Below are positions 29,009 through 38,302 of a DNA stretch of 64,000 nucleotides, piece after piece. Position numbers and translations under genes: made by a program. The DNA is taken from assembly GCA_002724735.1 (NCBI GenBank), contig PBPT01000016.1, positions 268,838 through 332,837 of the forward strand, read 5' to 3'. The notes below the pieces were generated by a model, which did not search any database, was not told where the DNA came from, and saw nothing but the letters and a program-made list of their open reading frames with translations. Each line of letters opens with the position of its first letter. Positions within the stretch are counted from its first letter, which is position 1. Source of the DNA: Fidelibacterota bacterium (lineage in GTDB: Bacteria > Fidelibacterota > Marinisomatia > Marinisomatales > TCS55).

Positions 29009-29791
29009 ATGTATACTATTGTTACAAGTCTTAACCAGAAGTACTGGGACGAAACATCCAAAATTAATATTCAAAGCTGGCATCAATTTTTACCTCCTGA
29101 AGTAAAGATTGTAATATATTCAGAAGATAAAATAGATTTAGGATATATGCAAGATAGGATAGTGTTAAAAGATTTGTATTCAACTTGTCCTAAACTTGTA
29201 GAGTTTAAAAATAGACACAAACACAATCCCCATTATAACGGTGATGCGCCTGTAAAAGAAACAAAGAAATTTAAATGGAACGCAATTAAGTTTGCTCATA
29301 AAACTTTTCCTATATTTGAAGAATCAAAAGTATGTAAAACAAACTATCTTATTTGGCTAGACGCAGATGTCTTAATGCATACTAATATAACTATGCAATG
29401 GCTTGCAGAATTATTTCCTACAAAATCTTGTATATCATATTTAGGTCGTCCTAGTAATACTAAAACATCTTATGATGAATGTGGACTAATGGGATATAAT
29501 TTACGTACACCATTGGCTAAAAACTTTTTACTTGCATTTGAAGAATATTACGAAGGAAATAATTTAGATCAACTTAGAGAAACACATGACAGTTGGATAT
29601 TTTTCCAACTAAGATTACAGTTCGAAGCAGGCGGATTTGGCGGCTTTAAAAATTTAAATCCTAATCCTATTAACAATAAAAGTCCTTTTAACAATAGTGG
29701 TATAAATCAATTTATGGTGCATACAAAAGGAAAAGGTAAAGAAAAATTACATAACAAATTCCTTAAAAGATTTTCTATATCGAGTTCATAA
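29009..29791 (+). CDS. Putative glycosyltransferase
   Basis: YLIWLDADVLMHTNITMQWLAELF (DxD); paralogous to 36602..37450. Confidence 0.6.
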   Translation: MYTIVTSLNQKYWDETSKINIQSWHQFLPPEVKIVIYSEDKIDLGYMQDRIVLKDLYSTCPKLVEFKNRHKHNPHYNGDAPVKETKKFKWNAIKFAHKTFPIFEESKVCKTNYLIWLDADVLMHTNITMQWLAELFPTKSCISYLGRPSNTKTSYDECGLMGYNLRTPLAKNFLLAFEEYYEGNNLDQLRETHDSWIFFQLRLQFEAGGFGGFKNLNPNPINNKSPFNNSGINQFMVHTKGKGKEKLHNKFLKRFSISSS

Positions 29792-29792
29792 T

Positions 29793-30431
29793 ATGCATAT
29801 CTTATTAGCATGTGACCAAAACTATTATAGTAAATGGGGATTTAATCTTTTAAAAAGTATCCAAAAATATAATTCTCATTCATGGCTAAATTTACATTGT
29901 CATATTGTTAATTCAGATGAATACCACCCGGATTGGCGATTAGAAGATGTTGACTATACAACTGAAGAATATGTAGATGTATCAATAGCATATCTGCAAG
30001 CTGTAAGATTTTTAGTGGCATCTAAAAAATTTGATAACAATGAACATGTAATGATATTAGATGCAGATAGTATTTGCACAAGAGAATTTACTAAAGAAGA
30101 GTTTATCAATGTAACATCTAAAGTTACTGTCCTAAAACATCATAAAAAAAATGCAATACACCCTTGGCTATGCGGATTTGTTACATTAGGCACAGGACTA
30201 TTTAGACAAGATTATGCTAATAACTTATTACAGACTGCAACTAGATCTTGGAAATACGGACATGATCAAGATATACTTTTACAGTTGCATGATGTACACC
30301 AATATACTCCGGCACCTGTAGAATGGATATGCATGGGAAAAGCAAATCCTAAAAGTGTGTTTCTTACACTTAAAGGTGACAAACATAAAAACAATCCGAA
30401 GTATACGGATCAACTGAAAAGGTATTTGTAA
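29793..30431 (+). CDS. Putative glycosyltransferase
   Basis: HVMILDADSICTREF (DxD), HDQDILLQLHD. Confidence 0.55.
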   Translation: MHILLACDQNYYSKWGFNLLKSIQKYNSHSWLNLHCHIVNSDEYHPDWRLEDVDYTTEEYVDVSIAYLQAVRFLVASKKFDNNEHVMILDADSICTREFTKEEFINVTSKVTVLKHHKKNAIHPWLCGFVTLGTGLFRQDYANNLLQTATRSWKYGHDQDILLQLHDVHQYTPAPVEWICMGKANPKSVFLTLKGDKHKNNPKYTDQLKRYL

Positions 30432-30991
30432 TGACATTAGAACCCCATCTTGGAGGACACCAAGGAAAAACACACATAGACGAAGGCGCTTTACAATGGT
30501 TAGTCAACCTTGGCATTAAAAGTTTTATTGACATAGGATGCGGGCCAGGTGGAATGGTAGAGTTGGCTAAAAATAAGGGATTACGTACTATAGGCGTTGA
30601 CGGAGATTATACCTTAACACGTTTTGATCCTAATTATTTTGTTATACATGATTATACTAAAGGAAGTCCTGTAATACATGAGGATTATGATGTAGCATGG
30701 AGTGTAGAATTTTTAGAGCATGTAGAAGAACAATATATGGCAAACTACATGGATACTTTCAAATGTGCAAAAACAGCAGTGGTAACATATGCACCTCCAG
30801 GATGGAATGGTCATCATCATGTTAATTTACAAGAAGAAGATTATTGGATTGCACGTTTTGAAGAAAATGGATTTAAGCTAGACGAAAATAAAACAAAATT
30901 TTTACGTAATAATTCTACGCTTAACTTAGGAAAAAAAGGTAAAAAAGCATTTGTAAAAAACAGAGGATTATATTTTAATAATGTTGGATAA
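30431..30991 (+). CDS. SAM-dependent methyltransferase
   Basis: IKSFIDIGCGPGGMVELAKNKGLRTIGVDGD, YDVAWSVEFLEHVEEQ. Confidence 0.75.
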   Translation: MTLEPHLGGHQGKTHIDEGALQWLVNLGIKSFIDIGCGPGGMVELAKNKGLRTIGVDGDYTLTRFDPNYFVIHDYTKGSPVIHEDYDVAWSVEFLEHVEEQYMANYMDTFKCAKTAVVTYAPPGWNGHHHVNLQEEDYWIARFEENGFKLDENKTKFLRNNSTLNLGKKGKKAFVKNRGLYFNNVG

Positions 30992-31901
30992 ATTTGTTGT
31001 AGGAATAAAAGGGTCTTATAGAACGCACCCTCTTCCTGACTTGCCAAATTTTAAAGTAGTTGATTGGGAAAATCAAGGCGTTATTGAAAAGGCAGATGTA
31101 TTTGTACAAGCAAACATACTAGAAAATAAATTCTTTCGAAAATTTAGAGCCCAATACGAACATATAAGAGATAGTGGTAAACCATATATCGTAGTAGAGA
31201 GTAGTGTGTTTAGACGTAATATGCCTTTTCCGCCACATCCAAAAGCTTATCATAGATGGAGCTGGACTAGTTACTTTAGGGACGAAGGAAATTATTGTAA
31301 TGATAACTGTCCTGATGATAGATGGAAACAAATTCAAAAAGACCAAAATATAGATATCAAAGATTGGAAAAGCGGAGGCGAGTATATACTACTTGCAATG
31401 CAACGACCTGGTGATAGTAGCTTAAAAAATTTAATGGCTAAGCATAGAACATTTGATAATTTCATTGCGAACACTATCGCTGAAATACGTAAATATACTG
31501 ATAGGCCTATTGTAGCTAGAATGCATCCTGCTAGAATGGATAGACAAAGACAAGCACTTGAGAAGATAGATACTAGCGGAATTACTGTAAGTAAAAACAT
31601 GCACGGCTCTGGAAACTTAGAAGGCGGCGCAGGCTTATACGAAGATTTTAAAAATGCATATGCTGTAGTAGGATTTAATAGTAATGCTCTAACAGAAAGT
31701 ATATGCGAAGGGATACCTACTTTTAGTTTGTGTCCTAGTTCAATGGCGTGGGAATGTTCAAATAAAAACTTAAATACACTTGAAAACTTAGAGTATTTTG
31801 ATCGACAACAATGGCTTAACAACTTAGGTTATTGCCAATGGAGGGAAGATGAAATTGCTAGAGGTGATCCGTGGTATCATTTATTAAAAGGAATAATATA
31901 A
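30981..31901 (+). CDS. Putative glycosyltransferase-like protein (paralog family A)
   Basis: GEYILLAMQRPGDS...YTDRPIVARMHPARMD...AYAVVGFNSNALTESICEGIPTFSL. Confidence 0.55.
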   Translation: MLDKFVVGIKGSYRTHPLPDLPNFKVVDWENQGVIEKADVFVQANILENKFFRKFRAQYEHIRDSGKPYIVVESSVFRRNMPFPPHPKAYHRWSWTSYFRDEGNYCNDNCPDDRWKQIQKDQNIDIKDWKSGGEYILLAMQRPGDSSLKNLMAKHRTFDNFIANTIAEIRKYTDRPIVARMHPARMDRQRQALEKIDTSGITVSKNMHGSGNLEGGAGLYEDFKNAYAVVGFNSNALTESICEGIPTFSLCPSSMAWECSNKNLNTLENLEYFDRQQWLNNLGYCQWREDEIARGDPWYHLLKGII

Positions 31902-31902
31902 T

Positions 31903-32862
31903 ATGGCAAAAGCTAGATTAGCAAATGCTACTGCTAATTCAAAAGGTAGCGGAAAAATGTCAGCTGGTAATATAGACTTGGTAAAAAGTAAATGGCATAC
32001 AAATGATTTGATTACTTATTTTCCAAAAGACAAATCTCAATTTGATGATCTAGAAAAACTTGCAGAAGAATTTGTTTTTACAGGGCATGGTCCTAATAAT
32101 CCTACTATACCTGCAGACGGAACAGTAGTTACAATGGGCAGTTGTTTTGCAGAAAGATTACGCAATTGGTTAAAAGCAAACGGTAAGAATGCAGATTATA
32201 TAAATGTACCAGAAGGCCTAAATAATTCATTTGCTGTACGTCAATACTTAGAATGGGCGTTAACTGGAGATCGTAGTTCAGATGCTTACTGGTACGATAA
32301 TGATCCACAAGCAGGTGCGTATAAATGGGAGCCAGAAGATGAACAAAAGGCTCTCTTGGAGCATTTTAAAAAGACAAAAGGGGTAGTAGTTACATTCGGA
32401 TTAGCAGAAGTTTGGCGAGATAGAGCCACTAAACAAGTATTTTGGCGTGGAGTTCCTGCAAAATATTTTGATCCAGACAAGCATGAATGTGTAACTAGCA
32501 CAGTACAAGAAAATGTAGAAAACATGCAACGTATTGTAAATCTTATTCATACGTATGCAGGACAAGACACACAAGTTATTTTTACACTTAGTCCAGTACC
32601 ATTAAATGCAACATTTATGGGCAGACCAACAATTATAAGTGACTGTGTAAGCAAAAGTATATTACGTGTAAGTTTAGATGAATTTTTAAATAATCATGTC
32701 CATGAAAATGTATACTATTGGCCTAGCTACGAAATGGTACGTTGGGTAGGTGCTCATACAGATTTCCCTACACTGTTTGAGGATAATACACCAAGACATG
32801 TAAACAACAAAGTCGTGTCTATAATTATTAATAACTTTGTTAGAAAGTTTTTTCAAAAATGA
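31903..32862 (+). CDS. GSCFA-domain protein
   Basis: GTVVTMGSCFAERLRNWLKANG, GLAEVWRD, FTLSPVPLNATF. Confidence 0.75.
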   Translation: MAKARLANATANSKGSGKMSAGNIDLVKSKWHTNDLITYFPKDKSQFDDLEKLAEEFVFTGHGPNNPTIPADGTVVTMGSCFAERLRNWLKANGKNADYINVPEGLNNSFAVRQYLEWALTGDRSSDAYWYDNDPQAGAYKWEPEDEQKALLEHFKKTKGVVVTFGLAEVWRDRATKQVFWRGVPAKYFDPDKHECVTSTVQENVENMQRIVNLIHTYAGQDTQVIFTLSPVPLNATFMGRPTIISDCVSKSILRVSLDEFLNNHVHENVYYWPSYEMVRWVGAHTDFPTLFEDNTPRHVNNKVVSIIINNFVRKFFQK

Positions 32863-33344
32863 TGATAGAGTTCGGCTGTGGTGAAACGCCGACCCACCAA
32901 GATTATAAAACATGTGATATTAGGAATTTGCCAGGTATAGATTTTGTATGCCCTGCATATGAAATTGACAAGCATGTAGAACCTAATTCAATTACACATA
33001 TTTTTTCAAGACATTTTATAGAACATCTTACGTTTGAACAAGGCGAACGTTGGCTAAAGGCATGCTTTAAAATTTTACGTTCTGGTGGACAAATGGATAT
33101 ACGTTGTCCTAATATGGACTTTCATGTTCATCAATGGCAAGTAGGCAAAAATATTGCACATGCAAGGGCGGGCTTCTGGGGTTGGCAAAGAGAAGCCGAA
33201 ACTGGAGAAACTTGGGACTTACATAAAAGTGGCTATAACTTTACACAATTATCACAAATTCTTGAAACACACGGATACACAAGCATACGTTCTTTATACA
33301 AACCCACACATAAACATTTAGGATTAATTTCCTACAAACCATAA
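32859..33344 (+). CDS. SAM-dependent methyltransferase-like
   Basis: IEFGCGETPTHQDYKTCDIRNLPGIDFVC ... SRHFIEHLTFEQGERWLKACFKILRSGG. Confidence 0.65.
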   Translation: MMIEFGCGETPTHQDYKTCDIRNLPGIDFVCPAYEIDKHVEPNSITHIFSRHFIEHLTFEQGERWLKACFKILRSGGQMDIRCPNMDFHVHQWQVGKNIAHARAGFWGWQREAETGETWDLHKSGYNFTQLSQILETHGYTSIRSLYKPTHKHLGLISYKP

Positions 33345-33381
33345 TAATTTAAAATCATTATCTACATACATAAGTATTAGC

Positions 33382-34179
33382 ATGAACGAAAAATTTGTAT
33401 TAGTCACAGGAGGATTTGATCCTTTACATAGTGGACATATTGCTTATTTTAAAGCCGCAAAAAAACTTGGTAATAAGCTTGTTGTAGGTTTAAATTCCGA
33501 TGAATGGTTAGCTAGAAAAAAAGGCAAAGCTTTTATGCCTTTTACTGAAAGACTTAGTATTATAAAGGAACTAGAAATTGTAGATAAAGTAATAAGTTTC
33601 AATGATGATGATAATACAGCATGCGGTGCTATATTTTATATGCTATCTACAACAGGAAATACTGATCAAATTATTTTTGCAAATGGTGGTGATAGAGAGC
33701 AATCAAATATTCCAGAATATGAAATGTATAAAGATCAAAGAAATGTAAGTTTTGAGTTTGGAGTAGGAGGCACAGACAAAAAGAATTCTAGTAGCTGGAT
33801 ATTGGAAGATTGGAAAGCACCAAAGACACAAAGAACCTGGGGTCATTATAGAAACTTATATAAAGGTGATGGCTTTCAAGTTAAAGAACTTGTTATTAAT
33901 CCTAAATCAAAGTTAAGTATGCAAAGACATAAACATAGAAGTGAAACATGGAATATAGTCAGTGGAAAAGCTTATATAAAGACAAACATAGGAATTAGCA
34001 CAGACCCATTTGAAGGCTGTACTGTAAGAGATTTACATCCTAATAATCCTGTTGATGTACCAGCAGGCACATGGCATCAAGGGGGTAATGATACAAGCGA
34101 ACCTGCTCATATTGTAGAGATATGGAAGGGCGACTCAAATAAATTAACGGAAGAAGATATAGAAAGATATGATTTATGA
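33382..34179 (+). CDS. HldE-type nucleotidyltransferase fused to cupin
   Basis: N-terminal VTGGFDPLHSGHIAYFKAAKKLGNKLVVGLNSDEW; C-terminal KSKLSMQRHKHRSETWNIVSGKAYI cupin. Confidence 0.7.
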   Translation: MNEKFVLVTGGFDPLHSGHIAYFKAAKKLGNKLVVGLNSDEWLARKKGKAFMPFTERLSIIKELEIVDKVISFNDDDNTACGAIFYMLSTTGNTDQIIFANGGDREQSNIPEYEMYKDQRNVSFEFGVGGTDKKNSSSWILEDWKAPKTQRTWGHYRNLYKGDGFQVKELVINPKSKLSMQRHKHRSETWNIVSGKAYIKTNIGISTDPFEGCTVRDLHPNNPVDVPAGTWHQGGNDTSEPAHIVEIWKGDSNKLTEEDIERYDL

Positions 34180-34856
34180 AAGTATTTGTAGGATATGATA
34201 CTAGAGAAGATATTGCATATCAAGTGTGTAAGCATAGTCTCGAAGTTCGTAATAAAAGTGTGCAAGTAAAAGCATTAAAACAAAATGAATTAAGAGATCA
34301 AGGCTGGTATGACAGACCAATAGATAAACTAGCTAGTACTGAGTTTACATTTACAAGGTTTCTTGTACCAGAATTATGCAACTTTGATGGTTGGGCATTA
34401 TTCTGTGATAGCGACATAATTTTCATAGATGATATAAAAAATTTATTTGATCAGGCTGATGAGAAGTATGCAGTAATGTGTGCTCAGCATGATTACACTC
34501 CTAAAGAAGGAATAAAGATGGATGGACAAACCCAGACCGTTTATCCCCGCAAGAACTGGTCTAGTGTTGTTTTGTTTAATTGCGGGCACCCAAGTAATGT
34601 AAAGTTAAATAGAAGTTTAGTTAACAATCCTGATATTTCAGGTGCATATCTGCATAGATTTAGTTGGCTTGAAGATTCCGAAATCGGTGAACTTAGTCAT
34701 GAATGGAATTGGCTGACTGACTGGTACGAAGAAGGCAAAGACGGCTCTCCTAAAGCATTGCATTATACTGAAGGCGGACCGTGGTTTGAAAACTACAGAA
34801 ATTGTGCTTATCATTCTACTTGGAAGAAAGAACTACAGGAAATGATGAATGGATGA
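34176..34856 (+). CDS. Putative glycosyltransferase (GT8-like)
   Basis: MKVFVGYDTREDIAYQVCKHSLE ... FDGWALFCDSDIIFIDD. Confidence 0.65.
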   Translation: MKVFVGYDTREDIAYQVCKHSLEVRNKSVQVKALKQNELRDQGWYDRPIDKLASTEFTFTRFLVPELCNFDGWALFCDSDIIFIDDIKNLFDQADEKYAVMCAQHDYTPKEGIKMDGQTQTVYPRKNWSSVVLFNCGHPSNVKLNRSLVNNPDISGAYLHRFSWLEDSEIGELSHEWNWLTDWYEEGKDGSPKALHYTEGGPWFENYRNCAYHSTWKKELQEMMNG

Positions 34857-35670
34857 GATAAAAACAGGGCCAGATATGCTTGCAATAGATACTAGAGATG
34901 CTATTGTAAGTTGCTTTGCACAGGGTACACAAGCTGAAGAAATACCAGGATGGAAAGCTTTACAGCATTGGGATACTGAAATCCCAGTTGTGTTCAGGAG
35001 CATGGCACAAAGAAAAACAGTTAATATGTGTGAGTATCAGAAACGCCCATATTACTATATAGATACAGGGTATATCGGAAATCTAAATAAAAAGAAGCAC
35101 TGGCATCGTGTTGTACCAAGCGGTATGCAACATAGTCAACCAAGATTTGATCTTCCAGCTGACAGATTTGATAATTGCATTGACAGCCAAGATATTAGAT
35201 TTAAAGGTTGGAAAAAAGATGGTGGACCTATTCTATTAGTTACACCTTCCGATAAACCCTGTTCCTTTTATGGTATTAAGCGTGATGAATGGATAACAAA
35301 TACTATTGCAGACATTAAAAAATATACCGATAGAGAAGTAATAGTACGCAACAAAGGATTAAGAAGAGAACGTGTAAGGGATAATAGTATATACGCTCAG
35401 TTCGAAGAAGATAATATTTTTGCTGTTGTAACGTATAACAGCATTGCCGCAACCGAAGCAATAGGCTACGGCATTCCTTGTTTTACATTAGCACCAAATG
35501 CGGCAGACTTTGCATGTGGTACAGATCTAAAAGATATTGAAAGCCCGCTATATGTAGAAGAAGAAAAAGTTATAGGTTGGCAAAACTGGCTAGGTTATTG
35601 TCAATTCAATCCACAAGAAATGGTTGCAGGAAATGTGTTGCCAATATTGAGGGAGTATGATATTAAATGA
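34849..35670 (+). CDS. Putative glycosyltransferase-like protein (paralog family A)
   Basis: WKKDGGPILLVTPSDKP...YTDREVIVRNKG...VTYNSIAATEAIGYGIPCFTL. Confidence 0.5.
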   Translation: MDEIKTGPDMLAIDTRDAIVSCFAQGTQAEEIPGWKALQHWDTEIPVVFRSMAQRKTVNMCEYQKRPYYYIDTGYIGNLNKKKHWHRVVPSGMQHSQPRFDLPADRFDNCIDSQDIRFKGWKKDGGPILLVTPSDKPCSFYGIKRDEWITNTIADIKKYTDREVIVRNKGLRRERVRDNSIYAQFEEDNIFAVVTYNSIAATEAIGYGIPCFTLAPNAADFACGTDLKDIESPLYVEEEKVIGWQNWLGYCQFNPQEMVAGNVLPILREYDIK

Positions 35671-36605
35671 GTTTTACAGTAGCAAGTTACCTAATGGGAA
35701 TACCGCCAGGTAACACTAATCCTGAGAAACCTGCTATTATTGTAAACGCAATCGAAGGTGTTTGGAAAAGCGGAGACCAAGGAACAATAGTAACAGACTA
35801 CAATGTTGTAGATGCAGATGTTGCTGTTATGCAAGGATTTGTTCATCCTGGAAGTAAAAGTTCTAAACATTTAGATTTACGCAAACGGGTTATTGAACAT
35901 CAAAAAAGAAGAGGCAAACGGACATTAATTGTTGATGCAAACTTGTTTTTGTATGCAGACCCTGGTAATTCAAATAAATTTTTAAGATACAGTTATGACG
36001 GAATTTTTCCTACTACAGGAGAATACTGTAACGGTGCTCCTGATCCTTCTAGATGGGAACTTATTAAAAATCGATTAAATTTAGAATTAAAGCCTTGGAA
36101 AAATAGTGGTAATTATATTTTGATATGTTGCCAAAGAGATGGTGGATGGAGTATGGATAATCAACCACTGTTACCTTGGGTAGTTAGAACTGTTCAAAAC
36201 ATTAGGAAGTATTCTGATAGAGTCATTGTAGTAAGGTTTCATCCTGGAGATAAAAATACACTAGAGCACAAACGTAGTATTGCAAGATATCGTTTGCCTA
36301 ATGTAAGAGTATCAAATGCAGATAGTATTATGCATGATTTAGCACAAGCTCATTGCCTAGTAAATCATAATTCTAGTCCTGGAGTTGTTGCGGCAATTGA
36401 AGGTGTACCTGTATTCCTAACTGACTCAACAAGAAGCCAAGCCAAAGACGTTGCACATACAAATTTTGCTGATTTAGAAAATATAACACATTTTGATAGA
36501 CAACCTTGGATTGAAAAAATGGCACAAATGCATTGGACACTAGATGAATTAAAAGATGGCACTGCATGGAAACATCTTAGACAATGGGCGGATAAACCAC
36601 TATGA
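35667..36605 (+). CDS. Putative glycosyltransferase-like protein (paralog family A)
   Basis: WKNSGNYILICCQRDGGW...YSDRVIVVRFHPGDKN...LVNHNSSPGVVAAIEGVPVFL. Confidence 0.55.
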   Translation: MSFTVASYLMGIPPGNTNPEKPAIIVNAIEGVWKSGDQGTIVTDYNVVDADVAVMQGFVHPGSKSSKHLDLRKRVIEHQKRRGKRTLIVDANLFLYADPGNSNKFLRYSYDGIFPTTGEYCNGAPDPSRWELIKNRLNLELKPWKNSGNYILICCQRDGGWSMDNQPLLPWVVRTVQNIRKYSDRVIVVRFHPGDKNTLEHKRSIARYRLPNVRVSNADSIMHDLAQAHCLVNHNSSPGVVAAIEGVPVFLTDSTRSQAKDVAHTNFADLENITHFDRQPWIEKMAQMHWTLDELKDGTAWKHLRQWADKPL

Positions 36606-37450
36606 AAGAAATAACAGTATTAACAACATTTCATCGATCAGGTCTTGATCAATATGGTCAAAGATTTTTAGATAGCTTTGCAAAAAATATAGATAAAAAA
36701 GTTAAGCTACTTGTATATGCAGAAAATTGCCAACCAAACAATCCAGATCCAGAACAAATTACAATTTTAGACGCAGTAGAAACATTACCAAAACTTGTTG
36801 CATTTAAACAGCGTTGGAAAGATGACCCAAAAGCAAATGGCACTCCGCCGCCTGATATAAAAGCCCGAAGACCAAGAGATTGGCATAAAGAGTTTAAATG
36901 GGACGCTATAAGGTTTGCTAATAAAACATATGCTGTGTATGACGCTGTACAACGCTCTAAGGACTGGTGTGTTTGGATGGATGCAGATACATTTGTTCAT
37001 AGTCCGTGGTCATATGAAGACTTTATAGAGCAACTGCCAGATGATTGTTGGATTACTTACGTAGGGCGTGGTAAAGGTTCGCAGACATGGCCTGAGTGTG
37101 GATTCTATGGAATAAATGTACAAAATGAAATTGCAAAAGAATTTATTGCAGAATTTGAACGTGTATATGAAGACGCAGAAAACGGTATCTTTACGTTAGA
37201 AGAATGGCATGATAGCTATGTTTTTGGAACCATACTTAATAACATGAAAGTAAATTATCCATCTGTTTTAGACTATAGTGCTAACATATACAACAACCCT
37301 GCAAAGACAGGAGGAGGTGGTCACCCGTTAATTAATAGTGTATTAGGTAAATGGTTAGATCACTTAAAAGGTGCTAGAAAAAAAGAAGGCCGTAGCCGCG
37401 GAAAAGATTTGATGGAAAGGCGGCAGGAAGCATATTGGAATGAAGTTTAG
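36602..37450 (+). CDS. Putative glycosyltransferase
   Basis: DWCVWMDADTFVHSPWSYEDF; same architecture as 29009..29791. Confidence 0.6.
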   Translation: MKEITVLTTFHRSGLDQYGQRFLDSFAKNIDKKVKLLVYAENCQPNNPDPEQITILDAVETLPKLVAFKQRWKDDPKANGTPPPDIKARRPRDWHKEFKWDAIRFANKTYAVYDAVQRSKDWCVWMDADTFVHSPWSYEDFIEQLPDDCWITYVGRGKGSQTWPECGFYGINVQNEIAKEFIAEFERVYEDAENGIFTLEEWHDSYVFGTILNNMKVNYPSVLDYSANIYNNPAKTGGGGHPLINSVLGKWLDHLKGARKKEGRSRGKDLMERRQEAYWNEV

Positions 37451-38288
37451 TTTATGGAGGCAATATGGCGCACTCAATAGCGGACCGGTATTTGATGCCT
37501 TTAGCAACAGTCTTGTGGGTGCTGGTCATGATGTTTGCAATAATGATAGTGGCAGTGATGTTGATGTTATTTGGAGCGTTCTTTGGCATGGCAGAATGGC
37601 TCAGAACAAAGATATATGGGACAATAACCAACGTAACAAAAAGCCAACAATAGTATTAGAAGTCGGCGGAATTAAAAGAGGAACTACTTGGAAGGTTGCA
37701 CTAAATGGCATTAATAGAGATGCTTACTTTGGTCCTAGCAATAATAATAGCAGTAGGGCGGAACAACTTGGATTAAAACTACAACCTTGGAGGACTGAAG
37801 GGAAGTATATTCTTATCTGTGGGCAACACGAAAAAAGTTTGCAGTGGAGAGGAATGCCTAACATGACAGCATGGTTAGGAAACACAATTAATACAATACG
37901 TGAACATACTGATATGCCTATCTACTGGAGGCCGCATCCTAGATATCCTGTTCAATATGTAGAAAAAGATTTTAAAAATGTAATACGACAAACGCCTGTA
38001 AAAATAGAAAGTACATATGACGATTATGATTTCGATGTTAGGAATGCATGGGCAACTGTTTGTTGGAGTAGCAATCCGGGACCACATAGCGTTATAGCAG
38101 GTATACCAGCTTTTGTAGGCAATAGTAGTCTAGCATATGATGTAGCTAATAGTAACTTACATGATATAATGAATCCTAACATGCCAGAAAGACAACAATG
38201 GTTAAATGATTATGCTCACACTGAATATACATTAGATGAAATATCAGCTGGAAAACCATTAAAACACTTGACATCTAAGCTTAATTAA
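37440..38288 (+). CDS. Capsule-polysaccharide-synthesis-like glycosyltransferase (paralog family A)
   Basis: WRTEGKYILICGQHEKSL...HTDMPIYWRPHPRYP...VCWSSNPGPHSVIAGIPAFVGNSSLAYDVA resembles KpsC/KpsS-type sequences. Confidence 0.55.
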   Translation: MKFSLWRQYGALNSGPVFDAFSNSLVGAGHDVCNNDSGSDVDVIWSVLWHGRMAQNKDIWDNNQRNKKPTIVLEVGGIKRGTTWKVALNGINRDAYFGPSNNNSSRAEQLGLKLQPWRTEGKYILICGQHEKSLQWRGMPNMTAWLGNTINTIREHTDMPIYWRPHPRYPVQYVEKDFKNVIRQTPVKIESTYDDYDFDVRNAWATVCWSSNPGPHSVIAGIPAFVGNSSLAYDVANSNLHDIMNPNMPERQQWLNDYAHTEYTLDEISAGKPLKHLTSKLN

Positions 38289-38296
38289 GCTATAAT
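38268..38296 (+). promoter_or_regulatory. sigma70-like promoter, leaderless geometry
   Basis: TTGACA-N17-TATAAT-N6-ATG(38303). Confidence 0.85.
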
Positions 38297-38302
38297 ACTA
38301 CT

